From positions 39,172,559 to 39,236,558 of the forward strand of contig NC_088680.1 in the NCBI RefSeq assembly GCF_950023065.1: 64,000 bases of DNA, given 5' to 3'. Position 1 is the stretch's first letter. Every line of letters starts with the position of its first letter. The translations under genes and the position numbers were made by a program. This DNA comes from Planococcus citri. Its lineage: Eukaryota; Arthropoda; Insecta; Hemiptera; Pseudococcidae. The notes below the pieces were generated by a model. It did not search any database. It worked only from the letters and a program-made list of their open reading frames with translations, and was not told where the DNA came from. Below, piece after piece: positions 22,488 through 35,148 of this stretch.

Positions 22488-25400
22488 TCATTTTAAAGAT
22501 TCCCAAAAATCAGATCTCTCTTTAAGCGTCTTTTTTTCCATTATGAACGAGTCACTTCTTATACGCAAAAATTCAATATCTTCTGTTTCTACTGGTGTCC
22601 ATATTTTTCCTCCAGAAGGTCCATTGGGATCACTGTAACAGTTAACAGATGGGTACTGATTGTCTGTTTGCTTATATAGCGTCCAGACTGCATGACGAGA
22701 ATTTTTTGAATATTTTTCCAAGCTTTTAAAAGTCAGGCTCAACATGAAGAATAGATCAATTTTTGTTTCTACGAGTAAGTTTTCAAAAAACATGTCTATG
22801 TCAAAATTCGGATAAATTCTCAACATAAAAGTCAGGCTTTTTTAAAATTTTCCTACTCTTTCTGTCTATTTCCAAAATCACAGCATTCTTCACAATTTTC
22901 ATTACCTAGCTGTTACTCGTAGATAAATACGCTGAGAATGTGTGAGGAAGGAGATAGGTACCTACAAGTAAGTAATAAACAAAATTTTGTTACAAAAATC
23001 TTCACCAAACAATGCGTCTTGACGTATAATTTTTAGCAAAAAAAAAAAATAAACTTTTTCCAACTACCTATTCAAAATTTTTTGAGGATTTTTCGATTTT
23101 CAGGTCAACTGGGGAGTGGAAAGTTTAAGCCATGAGAAAATATAAAATGGCCTTCTTAAGGCTTTACACATACGTACATTCAACAATTCCTCTCTCATCT
23201 CCTTTTCAACTTTCAAGAAATTGCTGAAATCTTTTACGAGACTACACTTACGTGAAGATGACGAAATTAGTCCAAAATTGCACTAAAGATTCCGATATTT
23301 TTTTATCCTCTGGAGTCCATTTAGCTTCCAATTTTTCATTGCGAAATAATAAAGGATGTTCTTCGGCATGATCAGAGCCTTGAAATAAACAATTTAATAA
23401 TTTGTAGTAATAAATTATCACTATCAGAGCAAAATAATATGAAAATGAATACTGGGAAATATTTTCTTATCAGCACTCAGCATATGATTAGTTAGGTAGG
23501 TACTCACCTAGATTTTTTGTCAAATTTGTCGCAGGTCGCCATGAAAATGACCCTTTAAAATCATATAAGTACACGTATTGACGATCATGACTTGATTGTA
23601 CAGATTGTACTAAGGGATGGAGGAAATTATAATCTGTTACCATCTAGAAAAAAATGTCAAAAAAAGAGCTAGGTCATAATACAAATAGGTATTATTGCCT
23701 ACCTTATAGCATTTTTTCAGCTTGTAAAGTAGGTAAATTTTATGAAAATTTATGTACATTGACAAAGTTCAACGTCAAATCTGATCTTGAATCATTGGCA
23801 TTGAAATAAAAATCTATAACTTTCTGAGTTGCATTATCAACATTATCATGTATATGCTGAGGCAAACGTTCATCTAAAGATGATAATAATTGTTCTCTAG
23901 TGTTTTCGACTTCCGACAATGGTCGTTTGCCTAATGAATCTAAACAAGCCAAAATGATTTCATTAACATAAAAATCCCATTCTATATCAATTTTTCTTCG
24001 CATCCATTCAAGTATGTAGATGAATACAAATTTTTAGTAATGAATATATACGTACAGAATGCAAACATACATCCATCACAAGAGTTTATGCCGATGATCC
24101 ATGGCACAAGGGTTTGATACGTAGTTTTGGAAGGTTTCTGCGGCAAAAATGGTCGATTATTCACATTTGATTCGACGATAGGCATGTTTATGGGACTATT
24201 GTTTATCTAAAAACATGAATTTTTACTTTTAGTAAAAAATACTTGTTGAAAAACGATGACTAATGTAGCGAAAAGAAGATTGGGAAATATTAGGTAATAT
24301 AACTTGTGGAACTAGGGAGTCTCCCATCTTGATAATATCTTCAGCTGGTATACGTTGCAGACATGATAATGCTTTGGCAGAATCTTTACGGAAACATCCA
24401 GCAATGAGTAAAAATGCCGTCGTGATTGCTTCGCCATACCCTTCTTCATGTTGAGCCAAATGAGTAAATGCACAACCGCTTTGAATGATCGCTCTCTGAA
24501 ACAGCCCTACAATGGAAAAGAAAGAAAACAATTTGCCAGTATGAAATTTTCAATCGTGATTTTTCTCATTTTATTCAATTCAATTAGTGGTTACCTTTGC
24601 TGAGAGGAGAGAACATGTGCAAGTGTATGGACATTGCTCCAGCGCTTTCGCCAAGCAACGTTACAGAATTAGGATCACCACCGAACTTTGCGATATTCTC
24701 TTTAACCCATTGTAACGCCAATGTTTGATCTTTCAGACCGAAATTACCGCTTATTTGGTCGTTGTTTAAGCCAAGGAAGCCTTTAAGTAGGTATAGATAA
24801 TAAGATAGGAACATCTTCCTTCGTACAAACATAAATAAATAAATAGGTGATTAATTTTCATATACCAAAAGCACTCAAACGATAGTTGAAGTTTACAAAA
24901 ACGACATCGTGGTCCATGAAATAATCAGGTCTGTATTTGATTCCTTCACCATGTATGAATCCTCCTCCATGAATTCCAACAATTACTGGGCTTCTACGTG
25001 AAGTATTGAATAAATTCTGAAGCATTTTCACAGCGATCATGAGAACAGTCAGTATGAATAATTTCATTTTACTAGGGAAAAGCAGGTGTAAATACGAATA
25101 GTTTGCTTACATTTGGTACGAAAACGTTCAGATAAAGGCAATCTTCTTGTCCAATGATGGGACTGCTGAAGTTGAAGAATCCCTTGTGTTGAATGCACTT
25201 TGGTGGAGGTTTAGAAGCATCTTTCACATTGGTCCACGATTTAGCTGGTACCGGATCCTTGAAGCAAAAATTCCTGGATATTTAGGCGTTTATGATTCGA
25301 GTTTCCTATCTTTAAGTAGAGAGGACAGGGGTGAATATTGAGACACCCAATTTTAGTTTCATCCTCTTATTGACTAAGCGAGCAGAAATCAGGGAGAGTG

Positions 25401-25860
25401 TTTACCAACTACCAAGATGCCTATAAAACTTTATTCAAAATTCGTAATTTGCAGTTTGATTGCTCAATATAAATTGGCTAAGTAATGAATTAAGTAGGTA
25501 TGTGGTTAAGTACGACAGAAAAAATTTTTCAAGTAGTCAGGTAGCCATTCTGACTTTGTATACTTGACTTTTGAACTGGTTTCTATAGCTATAATAGAAA
25601 TATAATTGGCGAACACAATAAATACCAACAAAGTAAGTAAACACCTATTCTACTATGTGCCTTACCTTAAAACGTAAGCTGCCTACAGGTGGTTCTGCAT
25701 ATGGAATTCCATAAAACTGCTGAAATAAACGCCCATTTTTAGTTTTTCCAACAGTACCATTAATTACACCATTTCGCAAGTCCAGCAAATCACCATTTAT
25801 TTCGATTATAAATAGTAATAAAAACAAACACAAATTCGCGATCATTTTAAATTCATCCAT
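22488..25860 (-). CDS. Secreted carboxylesterase, copy E (acid residue Asp)
   Basis: Complete: exons 25860-25666, 25257-25111, 25016-24866, 24780-24595, 24506-24304, 24206-24056, 23939-23758, 23643-23508, 23378-23252, 22632-22488 (TGA stop); 1623 nt, 540 residues. A second Met five codons in (25845) could also be the start. Ser210 (GESAG) and His454 (GSDHAEE) are present, IHGGGF is intact, but the acidic position reads INSCDGC: Asp338 with a cysteine on each side instead of SGEGG. Asp can serve as the triad acid in related hydrolases, so activity is possible but changed. The exon 5 donor is uncertain (GTTATA at 24303, or GTTCCA nine bases earlier); both keep frame. Exon 7 starts at a strong TTTAG acceptor. 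Sister copy is F. Introns 1 (408) and 9 (619) show nothing. Confidence 0.89.
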
Positions 25861-26350
25861 GATGCGTCGGTAGGTATTTGAAACAAGGAAATATCACGAA
25901 CAGGTATGGAGGTACAGGCGGATGTCTAACAAAAGAGTATGTAAACACATTTGAATTTTTACCTTTAATCGTATTTTTGGATTAGATAAGTAAAGAATTA
26001 TTAGCAAGGTTGATCTCTTATGCAGATGAGACCAATTAAGATTGAGATGTGTTTAATTAGAAGCGAGATAATCCAAAAATCATATCGTTTATTGAACAAA
26101 TACTTACAATACAATGTAATGGGAAATTATTCTACATAGGTACTTTGATATCTAATTCACGTATAGGAAGGTACATTTTTTCAACCATTATAAAAAATGA
26201 AAAAAGTCGTAAAAGCTGACTTTACAGAGTCATTCCAAAAGTGTGTCAAATATTCGGCTAAAGTGGCCAAACTACTCATACTAGAAAACTGTCTTCATTT
26301 GGAATTTGTTTCGCAAATTATCTATATTGTCATGTCTCTATGATCAATGA
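25861..26350. other. Intergenic E-F
   Basis: Short spacer homologous to 22120-22487. It holds no gene; presumed promoter of E plus 3' flank of F. Confidence 0.6.
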
Positions 26351-29300
26351 TCATTTTAAGGATTCCCAAAAATCAGATCTCTCTTTAAGCGTCTTTTTTT
26401 CCATGATGAACGAGTCACTTCTTATGCGCAAAAATTCAATATCTTCTGTTTCTACTGGTGTCCATATTTTTTCTCCGGAAGGTCCATTGGGATTACTGTA
26501 ACAGTTAACAGATAGGTACTGATTGTTTGTTTGCTTAGCGTCCAGAGGTCCAGACTGCATGATGAGAATTTTTTGCATTACTATTTTTTCCAAGCTTTTA
26601 CATGTCCGACTTAACATGAAGAATTGATCAATTTTTTCTCCAGTTTTCAAAAAACATATCCTTGTCAAAATTCGGATAAATTCTCGACATCAAGTCAGAC
26701 TTTTTTCCCCCTATAGTCTTTTCTATTTCCAAAATCATAGCTTTTTCACTATTTTCATTAGGTAGGTACCTATCTGTGAGATAAATACGCTGAAAAATGT
26801 GCGAGGAAGTAGATACCAGTAAGTATATTATTAAAAATAAAGCAAAACGACATTTTGTCACAAAAACCTTCATTAAAACCATGCGTCTTATTAGCGTATA
26901 ATTTTTAGCAAAAAAAAAATAAACTTTTCAATATTTTTTTAAGAATTTTTCCATTTTTAGATTAATTGGGGAGTAGACAGCTTGAGACATGAGAAAATTA
27001 AAATGACCTTTTTCAAGCTTTACATACACATTCAATGATTCCTCCTCGCTCTCCTTTCAAGTTTTCAAAAAAAATTCTGAAATCGTCCCTGAAGTCTTTT
27101 ACAAGGCTACACTTACGTGAAGATGGCGAAATTAGTCCAAAATCGCACTAAAGATTCCGATATTTTTTTATCCTCTGGGGTCCATTTGGCTTCCAATTTT
27201 TCATTGCGAAATAATAAAGGAAGTTCTTCGGCATGATCAGAGCCTTGAAATGAACAAAAATATAATTATGTACCTAATAAGTAATATATTAAGTGCAAAA
27301 TGATACGAAAATGAATACTGGGAAATATTTTCTTATTCACTCATCAAATAATCATTTAGGTAGGTACTCACCTAGATTTTTTGTCAAATTTGTCGGAGGA
27401 CGCCATGAAAATGATCCTTTGAAATCATAAAGGTACACGTATTGACGATCATGACTAGATTTTACAGATTGTACTAAGGGGTGGAGGAAATTATAATCTG
27501 TAACCATCTAAAAAAAAAAATTAAAAAGGTATTACCTAGGTACCTATAGCATTTTTTCAGCTTGTATAGGTAAATTTTATGAAAATTGTCGCATAATTTA
27601 TGAAAGTTCAAGTACATACATTAACAAAGCTCAACGTCAAATCTGATCCTGTATCATTGGCATTGAAATAAAAATCTGTAACTTTCTGAGTTGCATTATC
27701 AACATTATCAAGTACATGCTGAGGCAAACGTTCATTTAAAGACGATAATAGTTGTTTTCTAGTGTTTTTGACTTCCGACAATGGTCCTGCTTTACTGAAT
27801 GAATCTAAACAAGCCAAAATGATTTTATTAACTTTATAAAAAGTCCCATTCATATCAATTTTTCTTCGCATCCATTCAAGTTGAATGCAAATTTTTACTA
27901 ATGAGTATACGAGTACGTACAGAATGCAAATATGCATCCATCGCATGAGTTTATACCGATGATCCATGGTACAAGGGTTTGATATGTAGTTTTGGAAGGT
28001 TTCTGCGGCAAAAATGGTCGATTATTCACATTTGATTCGATGATAGGCGTGTTTATGGGGCTATTCTTTATCTGAAAACATAAATACGTTTTTAATGTTG
28101 GAAAAGAATATTTGGGTACAGAAAACTGGCAAATGTAGCGAAAAGAGTCTAGGAAAATCTCAATAGGTATAACTTGTGGAACTAGGGAGTCTCCCATCTT
28201 GATAATATCTTCAGCTGGTATACGTTGCAGACATGATAATACTTTGGCAGAATCTTTACGGAAACATCCAGCAATGAGTAAAAATGTCGTCGCAATTGCT
28301 TCGCCATACCCTTCTTCGTGTTGAGTCAAATGACTAAATGCACAACCGCTTTGCATGATCGCTCTTTGAAACAGCCCTATAATGGAACAGAAACAAAATA
28401 ATTTGCCAGTATGAAATTTTCAATCGTGATTTTTCTCAGATTTTTAATTCAGTAGTGGTTACTTACCTTTGCTGAGAGGAGAGAACATGTGCAAATGTAT
28501 GGACATCGCTCCAGCGCTTTCTCCAAGCAACGTTACAGAATTAGGATCACCGCCGAACTTTGCGATATTCTCCTTAACCCATTGTAACGCCAGTGTTTGA
28601 TCTTTCAGTCCGAAATTACCGCTTATTTGGTTGTTGTTCAAGCCAAGGAAGCCTTTAAGTAGGTATATAGATAATAAAATAGGAACATCTTCCTTTGTAC
28701 AAACATAATTAATAAATAGGTAGGTATTTAATTTTTATACCAAAAGAACCCAAACGGTAGTTGAATGTTACAAAAACAACATCGTGATCCATGAAATAAT
28801 CAGGGTTGTAGTCGATTCCTTCACCATGTATGAATCCTCCTCCATGAATTCCAACAATTACAGGGGTTTTACTTGAAGTATTGAATAAATCCTGAAGCAT
28901 TTTCACATCGATTATGAGAACAGCAGTATGAATAATTTCATTTGACAAGGGAAAAGCAGATGTAAATACGAATAGTTTGCTTACATTTGGTACGAAAACG
29001 TTCAAATAAAGGCAATCTTCTTGTCCAATGATGGGACTGCTGAAGTTGAAGAATCCCTTGTGTTGAATGCACATTGGTGGAGGTTTAGAAGCATCTTTCA
29101 CACTGGACCACGATTTAGCTGGTACTGGATCCTTGAATCAATAATTCCTGGTTATTTAGGCGTTTATGATTAATTCTCATTTGAATCAAATTTTCGATTT
29201 TCCTATATTTTGGTAGAGGGAACAGCTGGGTCAATTTGAGACACCAAATTTTAGATTCGTCCTCTTATTGACCAAGTGAGACGAAATTGGTAAGAGTAAG

Positions 29301-29615
29301 TATGTACTTAGAAACATATAGAACTTTACTCAAAATAAAATTGGCGAATATAAATACGAGGATATCTACAAAATACGTAAGTAGGTGTTTTGAATTTTCA
29401 ATACCAAATCGGTACCTTACCTTGAAACGTAAACTTCCTACAGGTGGTTCTGCATATGGAATTCCATAAAACTGCTGAAATGAACGCCCATTCTTAGTTT
29501 TTCCAACGGTACCATTAATTAAACCACTTCGCAAATCCAACAAATCACCATTTATTTCGATTATAAATAGTAATAAAAACAAGAACAAGCTCGCGATCAT
29601 TTTAAATTCATTCAT
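26351..29615 (-). CDS. Secreted carboxylesterase, copy F (acid residue Asp)
   Basis: Complete: exons 29615-29421, 29131-28985, 28891-28741, 28652-28467, 28376-28174, 28071-27921, 27804-27620, 27507-27372, 27243-27117, 26495-26351 (TGA stop); 1626 nt, 541 residues. The Met of MNEFK is chosen as start by comparison with copy E; an upstream in-frame Met at 29660 precedes no better signal peptide. Ser210 (GESAG), His455 (GSDHAEEL) and IHGGGF are intact. The acid is Asp338 within INSCDGC, as in E, so the change predates the E/F split. It differs from E by one extra codon in exon 7 (SFSKAGPL versus SLGKRPL). The exon 5 donor GTTATA is weak, as in E. The whole unit including introns and flank aligns with E. 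Confidence 0.9.
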
Positions 29616-31326
29616 GATACTTTTGTATTTTTCGACACAATGACGAAATATCACGAACAAATATGCAGGTCGTGGCAGTATAGGCGGATGTTAAACAAAA
29701 GAGTGAACATCTTTAATCAAGCAAATATTTTCAAAAAATAAAGTGTGTTACGAGTACCATCAGCGGAGGTTATCATGGTCACCTTCGTCGTTCAAGTGAA
29801 CTCCCACGTGTTATCAAGACAATTTTACCCACTTTTCTTTTTTCTACCAGCTCAATGCACTTGGTTGATTAAGATGTAGGTAGTATCAATAAGGTAGTAA
29901 TTATTCATAAACGAGAATGGAATGTACCTGCTCAACTCGCACGAGAATAAAGAGGCTTAGAGTATTCGATTCATCATCTTAGATGCAATGGAATTGACTA
30001 GGTATTGAAAAAAATAGACTGGCTTGACAAAGGGAAGTATCCCGAATAGCAGAAAATTTTTTGAGCCGAACAAAGATACTTAAATCAAAAGAGCATACAA
30101 AGATATATTCAGCAAAAATTCCAAATGCTAAGTGCATGTTTCGATTTTGAATAAATTTTTTAAAAATTTGTGCTGAAAATGTAAAAAAAAATCAAAATTT
30201 TACCAAATGGATCTAGAAAGTTGAAAGATCAATGACCTTGAGAAGCTAAGTAGACAGGTCATGAGGTCAATGACCTTAAAATGCCAGACAGGCAAACCTT
30301 AAGAGAAGAGACACGCAAGCAGACGACCTTGAGATGCAAGACAGTCATGTCAATGGCCTTTTAAGAAGCCAGACAGGCAGACAGACCACCTTGAGGTGTC
30401 AGACAGATCGGTCAATGAACTAAACAGGCCAGACAGGCAGACAATCGACTTTTGGAAGCCAGACAGACGAACCTCAATTCATTCAATTCAAGAGTTTAAT
30501 TTTTATTTTTCTGTGATTCGATTCCATTCAATATCTGTGATTAATTTCTTTAAATTTCACTTGAAACGGGAGTATAGAGTAAGTAACGTAGTTTGAATTT
30601 CTAACTTTAAATTTTTTTAGCCTCAGTCATCTGGATGAATTTGAGTCTCCAGGAGAAGGGATAGAACTAGAAATTTAAATTATTATAATCGACTTTAGGA
30701 GTGCCTCAATTGTGTAAAGATGACTCATAACATTTTCCTATTCTTTTCGTTTTCCCTTCTTACTCGCCGTTTTTCTATGAATTCTTTCATTTGCAACAAA
30801 AAATGAATTGTTGAGAACAATGAATCACAAGACAAGGAATCGCGTGATTCTGAATCGTAAATTCGTGACTCAGAATCAGTCATTATTCTGATAAATCACA
30901 TTTGATTGCTAAAAAATAAAACCTGCTATGATACAAAATATTGTTAGCAGAGGTTATCGACTATATTTATCGTAAGAAAATCGCCTCATTGAAAAAAAAA
31001 ATATGTGTTTCACGATTTCATCGAGCTCTGTTTTCAATGCTAAGGCCAATGTATATCAAGTAAATCACAAACATTTCGGTGACCTTTGAAATAGGACCTA
31101 ATGTACCATTTGCACTTAAAAACATTCATCTTTTTTATTGTCTTATGAAATGAAAATATAAAACCGGTATTTAAAGAAGAAATTCTTGGATAAAAAAATC
31201 ACATAAAATTACAATTAAGTATATACCTACTTAGGTAATTAGGTATTTCGTTAACATAAAGAAATACATAGGAGTATGTAGGTATGGGTATACTAAAAAA
31301 AAGTGTTATCTTTAGGAGCTCTTATC
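29616..31326. other. Intergenic F-G
   Basis: No gene seen. Contains a degenerate AGACAGGCAGAC minisatellite (30222-30475) and a GAATC/GATTC-word tract (about 30830-30900). The last 200 bases are the 3' flank of G and resemble the 3' flank of H (shared TTATTGTCTTAT and CACATAAAATTACAATT words). Confidence 0.6.
30222..30475. repeat. Degenerate AGACAGGCAGAC / CCTTGAG minisatellite
   Basis: Roughly five to six imperfect units of about 40-50 bases. Each combines a TCAATGACCTTGAG-like part with an AGACAGGCAGAC-like part. It is of uneven length and has no flanking inverted repeat that I can see. Confidence 0.6.
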
Positions 31327-34300
31327 TCAGTCATATTCCCAACCTGTGGGCAAAGCATTCCAGAAATCGAATCTATCTTTGAGTAATTTTTTCTCCATAG
31401 TTAATGATTCGGTTTCGATATGCAAATATTCAATATCGTTAGTTTTCATAGCTTCCCATACTTTCGTTTTAGCATCTCCATTCGGGTCACTGTAATTGAT
31501 AATATTGTGTTGATTCGCCAACATTGTAATTTATAAAAATGCAAATTACGTAACTTATACATATATGGACTAAGGAATAACAAATCATATTATTTACCCA
31601 GTGATGATGAAATTACTCCAAAAATTCAACAAAATCTTCGATATTTTCTCATCTTGAGGTGTCATGTCGCTCTCAGAATATTTATTTGGAAACAATAACG
31701 GTAGCTCATCGGCATGACAAACTCCTACAAATCACGAATGAAAAATATGATTCAAGTTGCATAGGTACCATCTTTTCTTTTTTATTTGAAATTTTCCCAT
31801 TTTCTAAGTATAAACTGTTCCAAATTTTTCTGCATTGCAATTTATGAATTGCATTCTTATACGTACCAAGATTCATAGTCAAACCAGCAAAACGTGGCAA
31901 TGTGAATGTTCTATAGTGATCGTACAAATAAACATACTGTCGATTATGATTAGACTGCACAGCTTTTACGAAAGGAACCAAAAAAGTGGAATCTGTCATC
32001 ATCTGTCAAAAAAAAAAGAAGAGAAAAGTTGAATTTCAAATCAACTTCAAAATTCAAACAAAATGTATCACAAGTGCAAAGTAGTGTTACATACATCGAC
32101 AAACTTCAATGCAGTTCCAGTTCCTATATCCTCTTTACCAAAATAAAAATCAGAGATTTTTTGAGTCATATTATCTATGTCTTCAGGATCTGCTGAGTAT
32201 ATGTATTCATTTATTAGTGGTAGAAAACGGTTTTTTTCTTTGTTCACGATCTTTGCCAATGAGTCATTATTTCTCAAGTATTCTATATGCAAAAAAAAAA
32301 GTTCAAATATAATAGTATATTACATACCAAGTTCAATAATGTGGGTGATTATAAACGAGTGCGAATTGCAGGACGAGCCGAAGGCGAGGACTGCAATTCG
32401 CGTACGAGTTTATAATCACCCACATTTTTTGAACTTGTGTGTGTAATGTATTTTATTCAATACATGCATATAAATATACACAATTATACCATCAATGTTC
32501 AGACGTGAAGAAGCGTTTTTATGAGTCGACACGACAACCGAAGTATGCGTAGTGCGTACTCGCAGATAAAGTGTGTAGCCGAAATGATTAAAGGAAAACA
32601 AGCCTTAGGGCGTGGAGGGAGGGGGAGGTGGTGGATCTCCTGTTTCTGCTACAATTTTTTCCCCGTAATAATCGGACTTTGTCACCTTCCGCGTCATCCC
32701 AAACAATAGGATTCGAGCAGTGCGGCCACGTAATGAATGTTTATTATTTTCCTAGGACAATAATGTGAACATTATTTTCGTTTCATTTAGTCGCTCATAA
32801 AAACGCACTTTTCGCGTCTAGTATTGGTGGTATAATTGTGCGTTTATATGCCTGTATTGAATAAAATTAATTACTCATCCAACAGTAAGTATTTCATTAC
32901 CATGTTCATCAATTATTCATTTCATAGGTATGGGTAAATTCTAAATTCACGCTTACTTATAATTTTCATTCCACCTTCGCCAGAATTGATGCCTGTTAAC
33001 CATGGAACTTTGGTTAGATACGACGTTTTGGTGGGTTTCTTGGTCAAAAAGGGCCCCTTCTTGACATGTGATTCGATCATGGGTTTGAACAAGATTCTTG
33101 GTTCGTCGTGAGCAATCTACAATAACATAAACACGTAGGTACATCATTAGAAGCCAATCAAATAGGTACTCGAGCAAAATTTTAAAGAAAATATGAAATA
33201 AATATCTACTCGTAATTTATTTTCCAAGTCGTAGAATTCTTTGAATGGTATCCGTTGCAAGCATTTCGAAATTTTTCTCGAATCTTCACGTTGGCATCCG
33301 CTGACAATCAATAAAGCTCTAGACATAGCTTCACCGTATCCTGCACCGTGATGAGACCAAACAGAGAAAGCACTTCCACTTTGCAAAATAGCTCTTTGGA
33401 AAAGGCCTGAAAAAAATATACCCCAATCAATCTGATCGTCTCATCGTCTCATCGTCAACTTCGTACTCATAGGTATATGGGTAGAGATACCTACCTTTGC
33501 TAAGAGGAGAAAACATGTGTAGATGCACGCAAGCAGCTCCTGTACTTTCTCCCATTAACGTTACTTGATTAGGATCACCACCGAATTTTTCTATGTTCTC
33601 TTTAACCCAACGTAATGCTAAAGATTGATCTTTCATGCCAAAATTACCACTTATTTTGTCGTTGTTTAGCCCAAAAAAACCTGTGAATGGATACATGGAT
33701 AGGTATTTTGAAATTTTTGATGAATTTTTTAAAGCTAATTGAAATGAAAAAAAAATGCTCAATAGAGTACAAATCGTTACCTAGGATTCCCATTCGATAA
33801 TTCATCGTGACTATGATTATATCGGAATTCATTAAATAACCAGGATGGTAACCAGCTCCATCCCCATATCTATATGCTCCTCCATGAATTGCAACCATCA
33901 CCGGCGCTTTACCAGTAGAATTAAATAACTCCTGTAAAATGATATTAAAAATTTAAAATTCAGATGACCAATAGTTTAGTTGACATGATAAAAATAATAG
34001 GAATATCCTACAGTTTTTTTTTTTTAAATTCTGAAACACTCGTATTATGCAAAATCGTAATAGGTGTATAAGTACTTACATTTGGTACAAAAACGTTCAA
34101 ATAAAGACAATCTTCTTGTCCAATGATTCTGGTTTCATTAGGAGATACTATCTCAGGCTGGACACATTTTGGTGGAGGTTCAGATGTATTTCTAATGCCG
34201 GACCAAGGTTTAACAGGAACCGGAGGCTTTAAGAACAGAAGAAGTAAAATTTTATTTTATTCAAAATTCTTCTTCTCACTCTACTTCTATTAGCATCTGT

Positions 34301-34788
34301 CATCAAAGTAGTTGCCATCTGGGGTCAAAAGTATCCGAACTAAAGAAAAGGGGATAAAATTGGCGCCCTTTACTGAAGGTGACAGTTGCCTGAAAATTCC
34401 TCTGAGATAGATGTTTCATCATAAATGTATTCCCATCCTCTTTTTACTCCAAAAAAAATTATGTTATTATCAAAAAACCTGGCAGAATTTGACGAAATTT
34501 CTAACTCAAAAACGATTTTAACTCATCTCATCAAATGTTAGTCTACCATTTCTAGGGGGAAAATTTGAAAAGCACGAATTAATAATGAAATTCAAACACA
34601 ATCACCTTAAATCGAAGCTCTCCAACAGGTGGTTCTGCAAAAGGTATGCCATAAAACTGCTGATACAAACGTCCATTCTTCCATTGTGCAGTGGTTCCAT
34701 TGATCGATCCAGTTTTCAACTTGACCACATCGCCGTTTATTCCGGCGATAAGCGTTAGTAACAAAAATAAGCACAAACCTTTGTACAT
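31327..34788 (-). CDS. Secreted carboxylesterase, copy G
   Basis: Complete: exons 34788-34606, 34226-34080, 33931-33781, 33680-33495, 33406-33210, 33116-32957, 32282-32095, 32002-31867, 31724-31598, 31489-31327; 1638 nt, 545 residues. Signal peptide within MYKGLCLFLLLTLIAG. Triad Ser206, Glu335 (GINSGEG), His453 (GVCHADE). The nucleophile motif is GESTG instead of GESAG, and the oxyanion motif IHGGAY. The NGT sequon is kept. Intron 6 is about 670 bases against about 105 in sister copy H because of an inserted palindromic element. Intron 1 is about 380 bases without features. The C-terminus ends GWEYD. Nearly the same N-terminus as H, with identical first 60 residues apart from codon use, so a fairly recent duplicate. 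Confidence 0.93.
32300..32868. mobile_element. MITE / nested palindromes in intron 6 of G
   Basis: Intron 6 of sister copy H lacks this stretch, giving an empty-site comparison; both introns resume at the shared AATAAAATTAAT word. It contains two structures. First, a hairpin at about 32319-32450 (GGGTGATTATAAAC pairing with its complement around a GC-rich CGAGCCGAAGGCGAGG centre). Second, inverted ends: ttttattcaatac at about 32451 against gtattgaataaaa ending near 32866, extending through GCGTTTTTATGAG. It looks like two foldback elements or one compound one. No coding sequence. Confidence 0.7.
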
Positions 34789-34837
34789 TTTTCAAACGAT
34801 GCTCGATGATTGGAAAATAGAACTGAACTCATACATG

Positions 34838-34862
34838 TAGGTTACCAAGGTATTTATTCAAG
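34838..34862 (-). promoter_or_regulatory. Conserved TATA-like block upstream of G (shared with H, J)
   Basis: GGTTACCAAGGTATTTATTC about 55-75 bases before the start codon of G recurs at 39790-39813 before H, and in reduced form (GTAAGTATTTATTGAAC) before J near 51740. On the transcribed strand it reads AATAAATACC, an A/T core at a plausible TATA distance from a short leader. Promoter role is inferred from position and conservation only. Confidence 0.35.
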
Positions 34863-35080
34863 TGGTAAAAAATAAAATGATTACTATCGTAAATAAAGGT
34901 TATCGCTCTTAATTGTATCATCAATATATATGTACCTACATCTACATACTCTTAAATTGTACAGGTATACTTGACCTTATAGCTTACCCTTGAGTTATAT
35001 TTTGGAAATAGCTCTGATATAAATTTCGCACATGTGTAGCTGAATAGAGAACTCATGTACTTAATGTGTAATGGACCATT

Positions 35081-35148
35081 GAAAATTCAACTTTGTGTAT
35101 TAATTAGAGATTTCAGGCCATAGGCAAATTAATTGGAAAACAGATAAC
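35081..35148. promoter_or_regulatory. Conserved upstream block of G (shared with H and J)
   Basis: GAAAATTCAACTTTGTGTAT, then TTTCAGGCC and AATTAATTGGAAAACAGATAAC, lie about 290-360 bases before the G start. The same ordered words occur at 40026-40098 before H (about 287 bases) and, second half only, at 51981-52012 before J (about 307 bases). Similar distance in all three suggests a retained upstream element; CAGATAA is a GATA-type word. It could also be plain paralogue homology. Confidence 0.4.

Noticed and set aside
23940..24055. Apparent loss of an intron 6 acceptor in copy E (TAG in F against TAC in E)
   Set aside because: That TAG in F would give a 23-base intron, which is too short. 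Both genes share a strong TTTAG acceptor further on (exon starts 23939 and 27804) that restores frame and aligns with the other copies.
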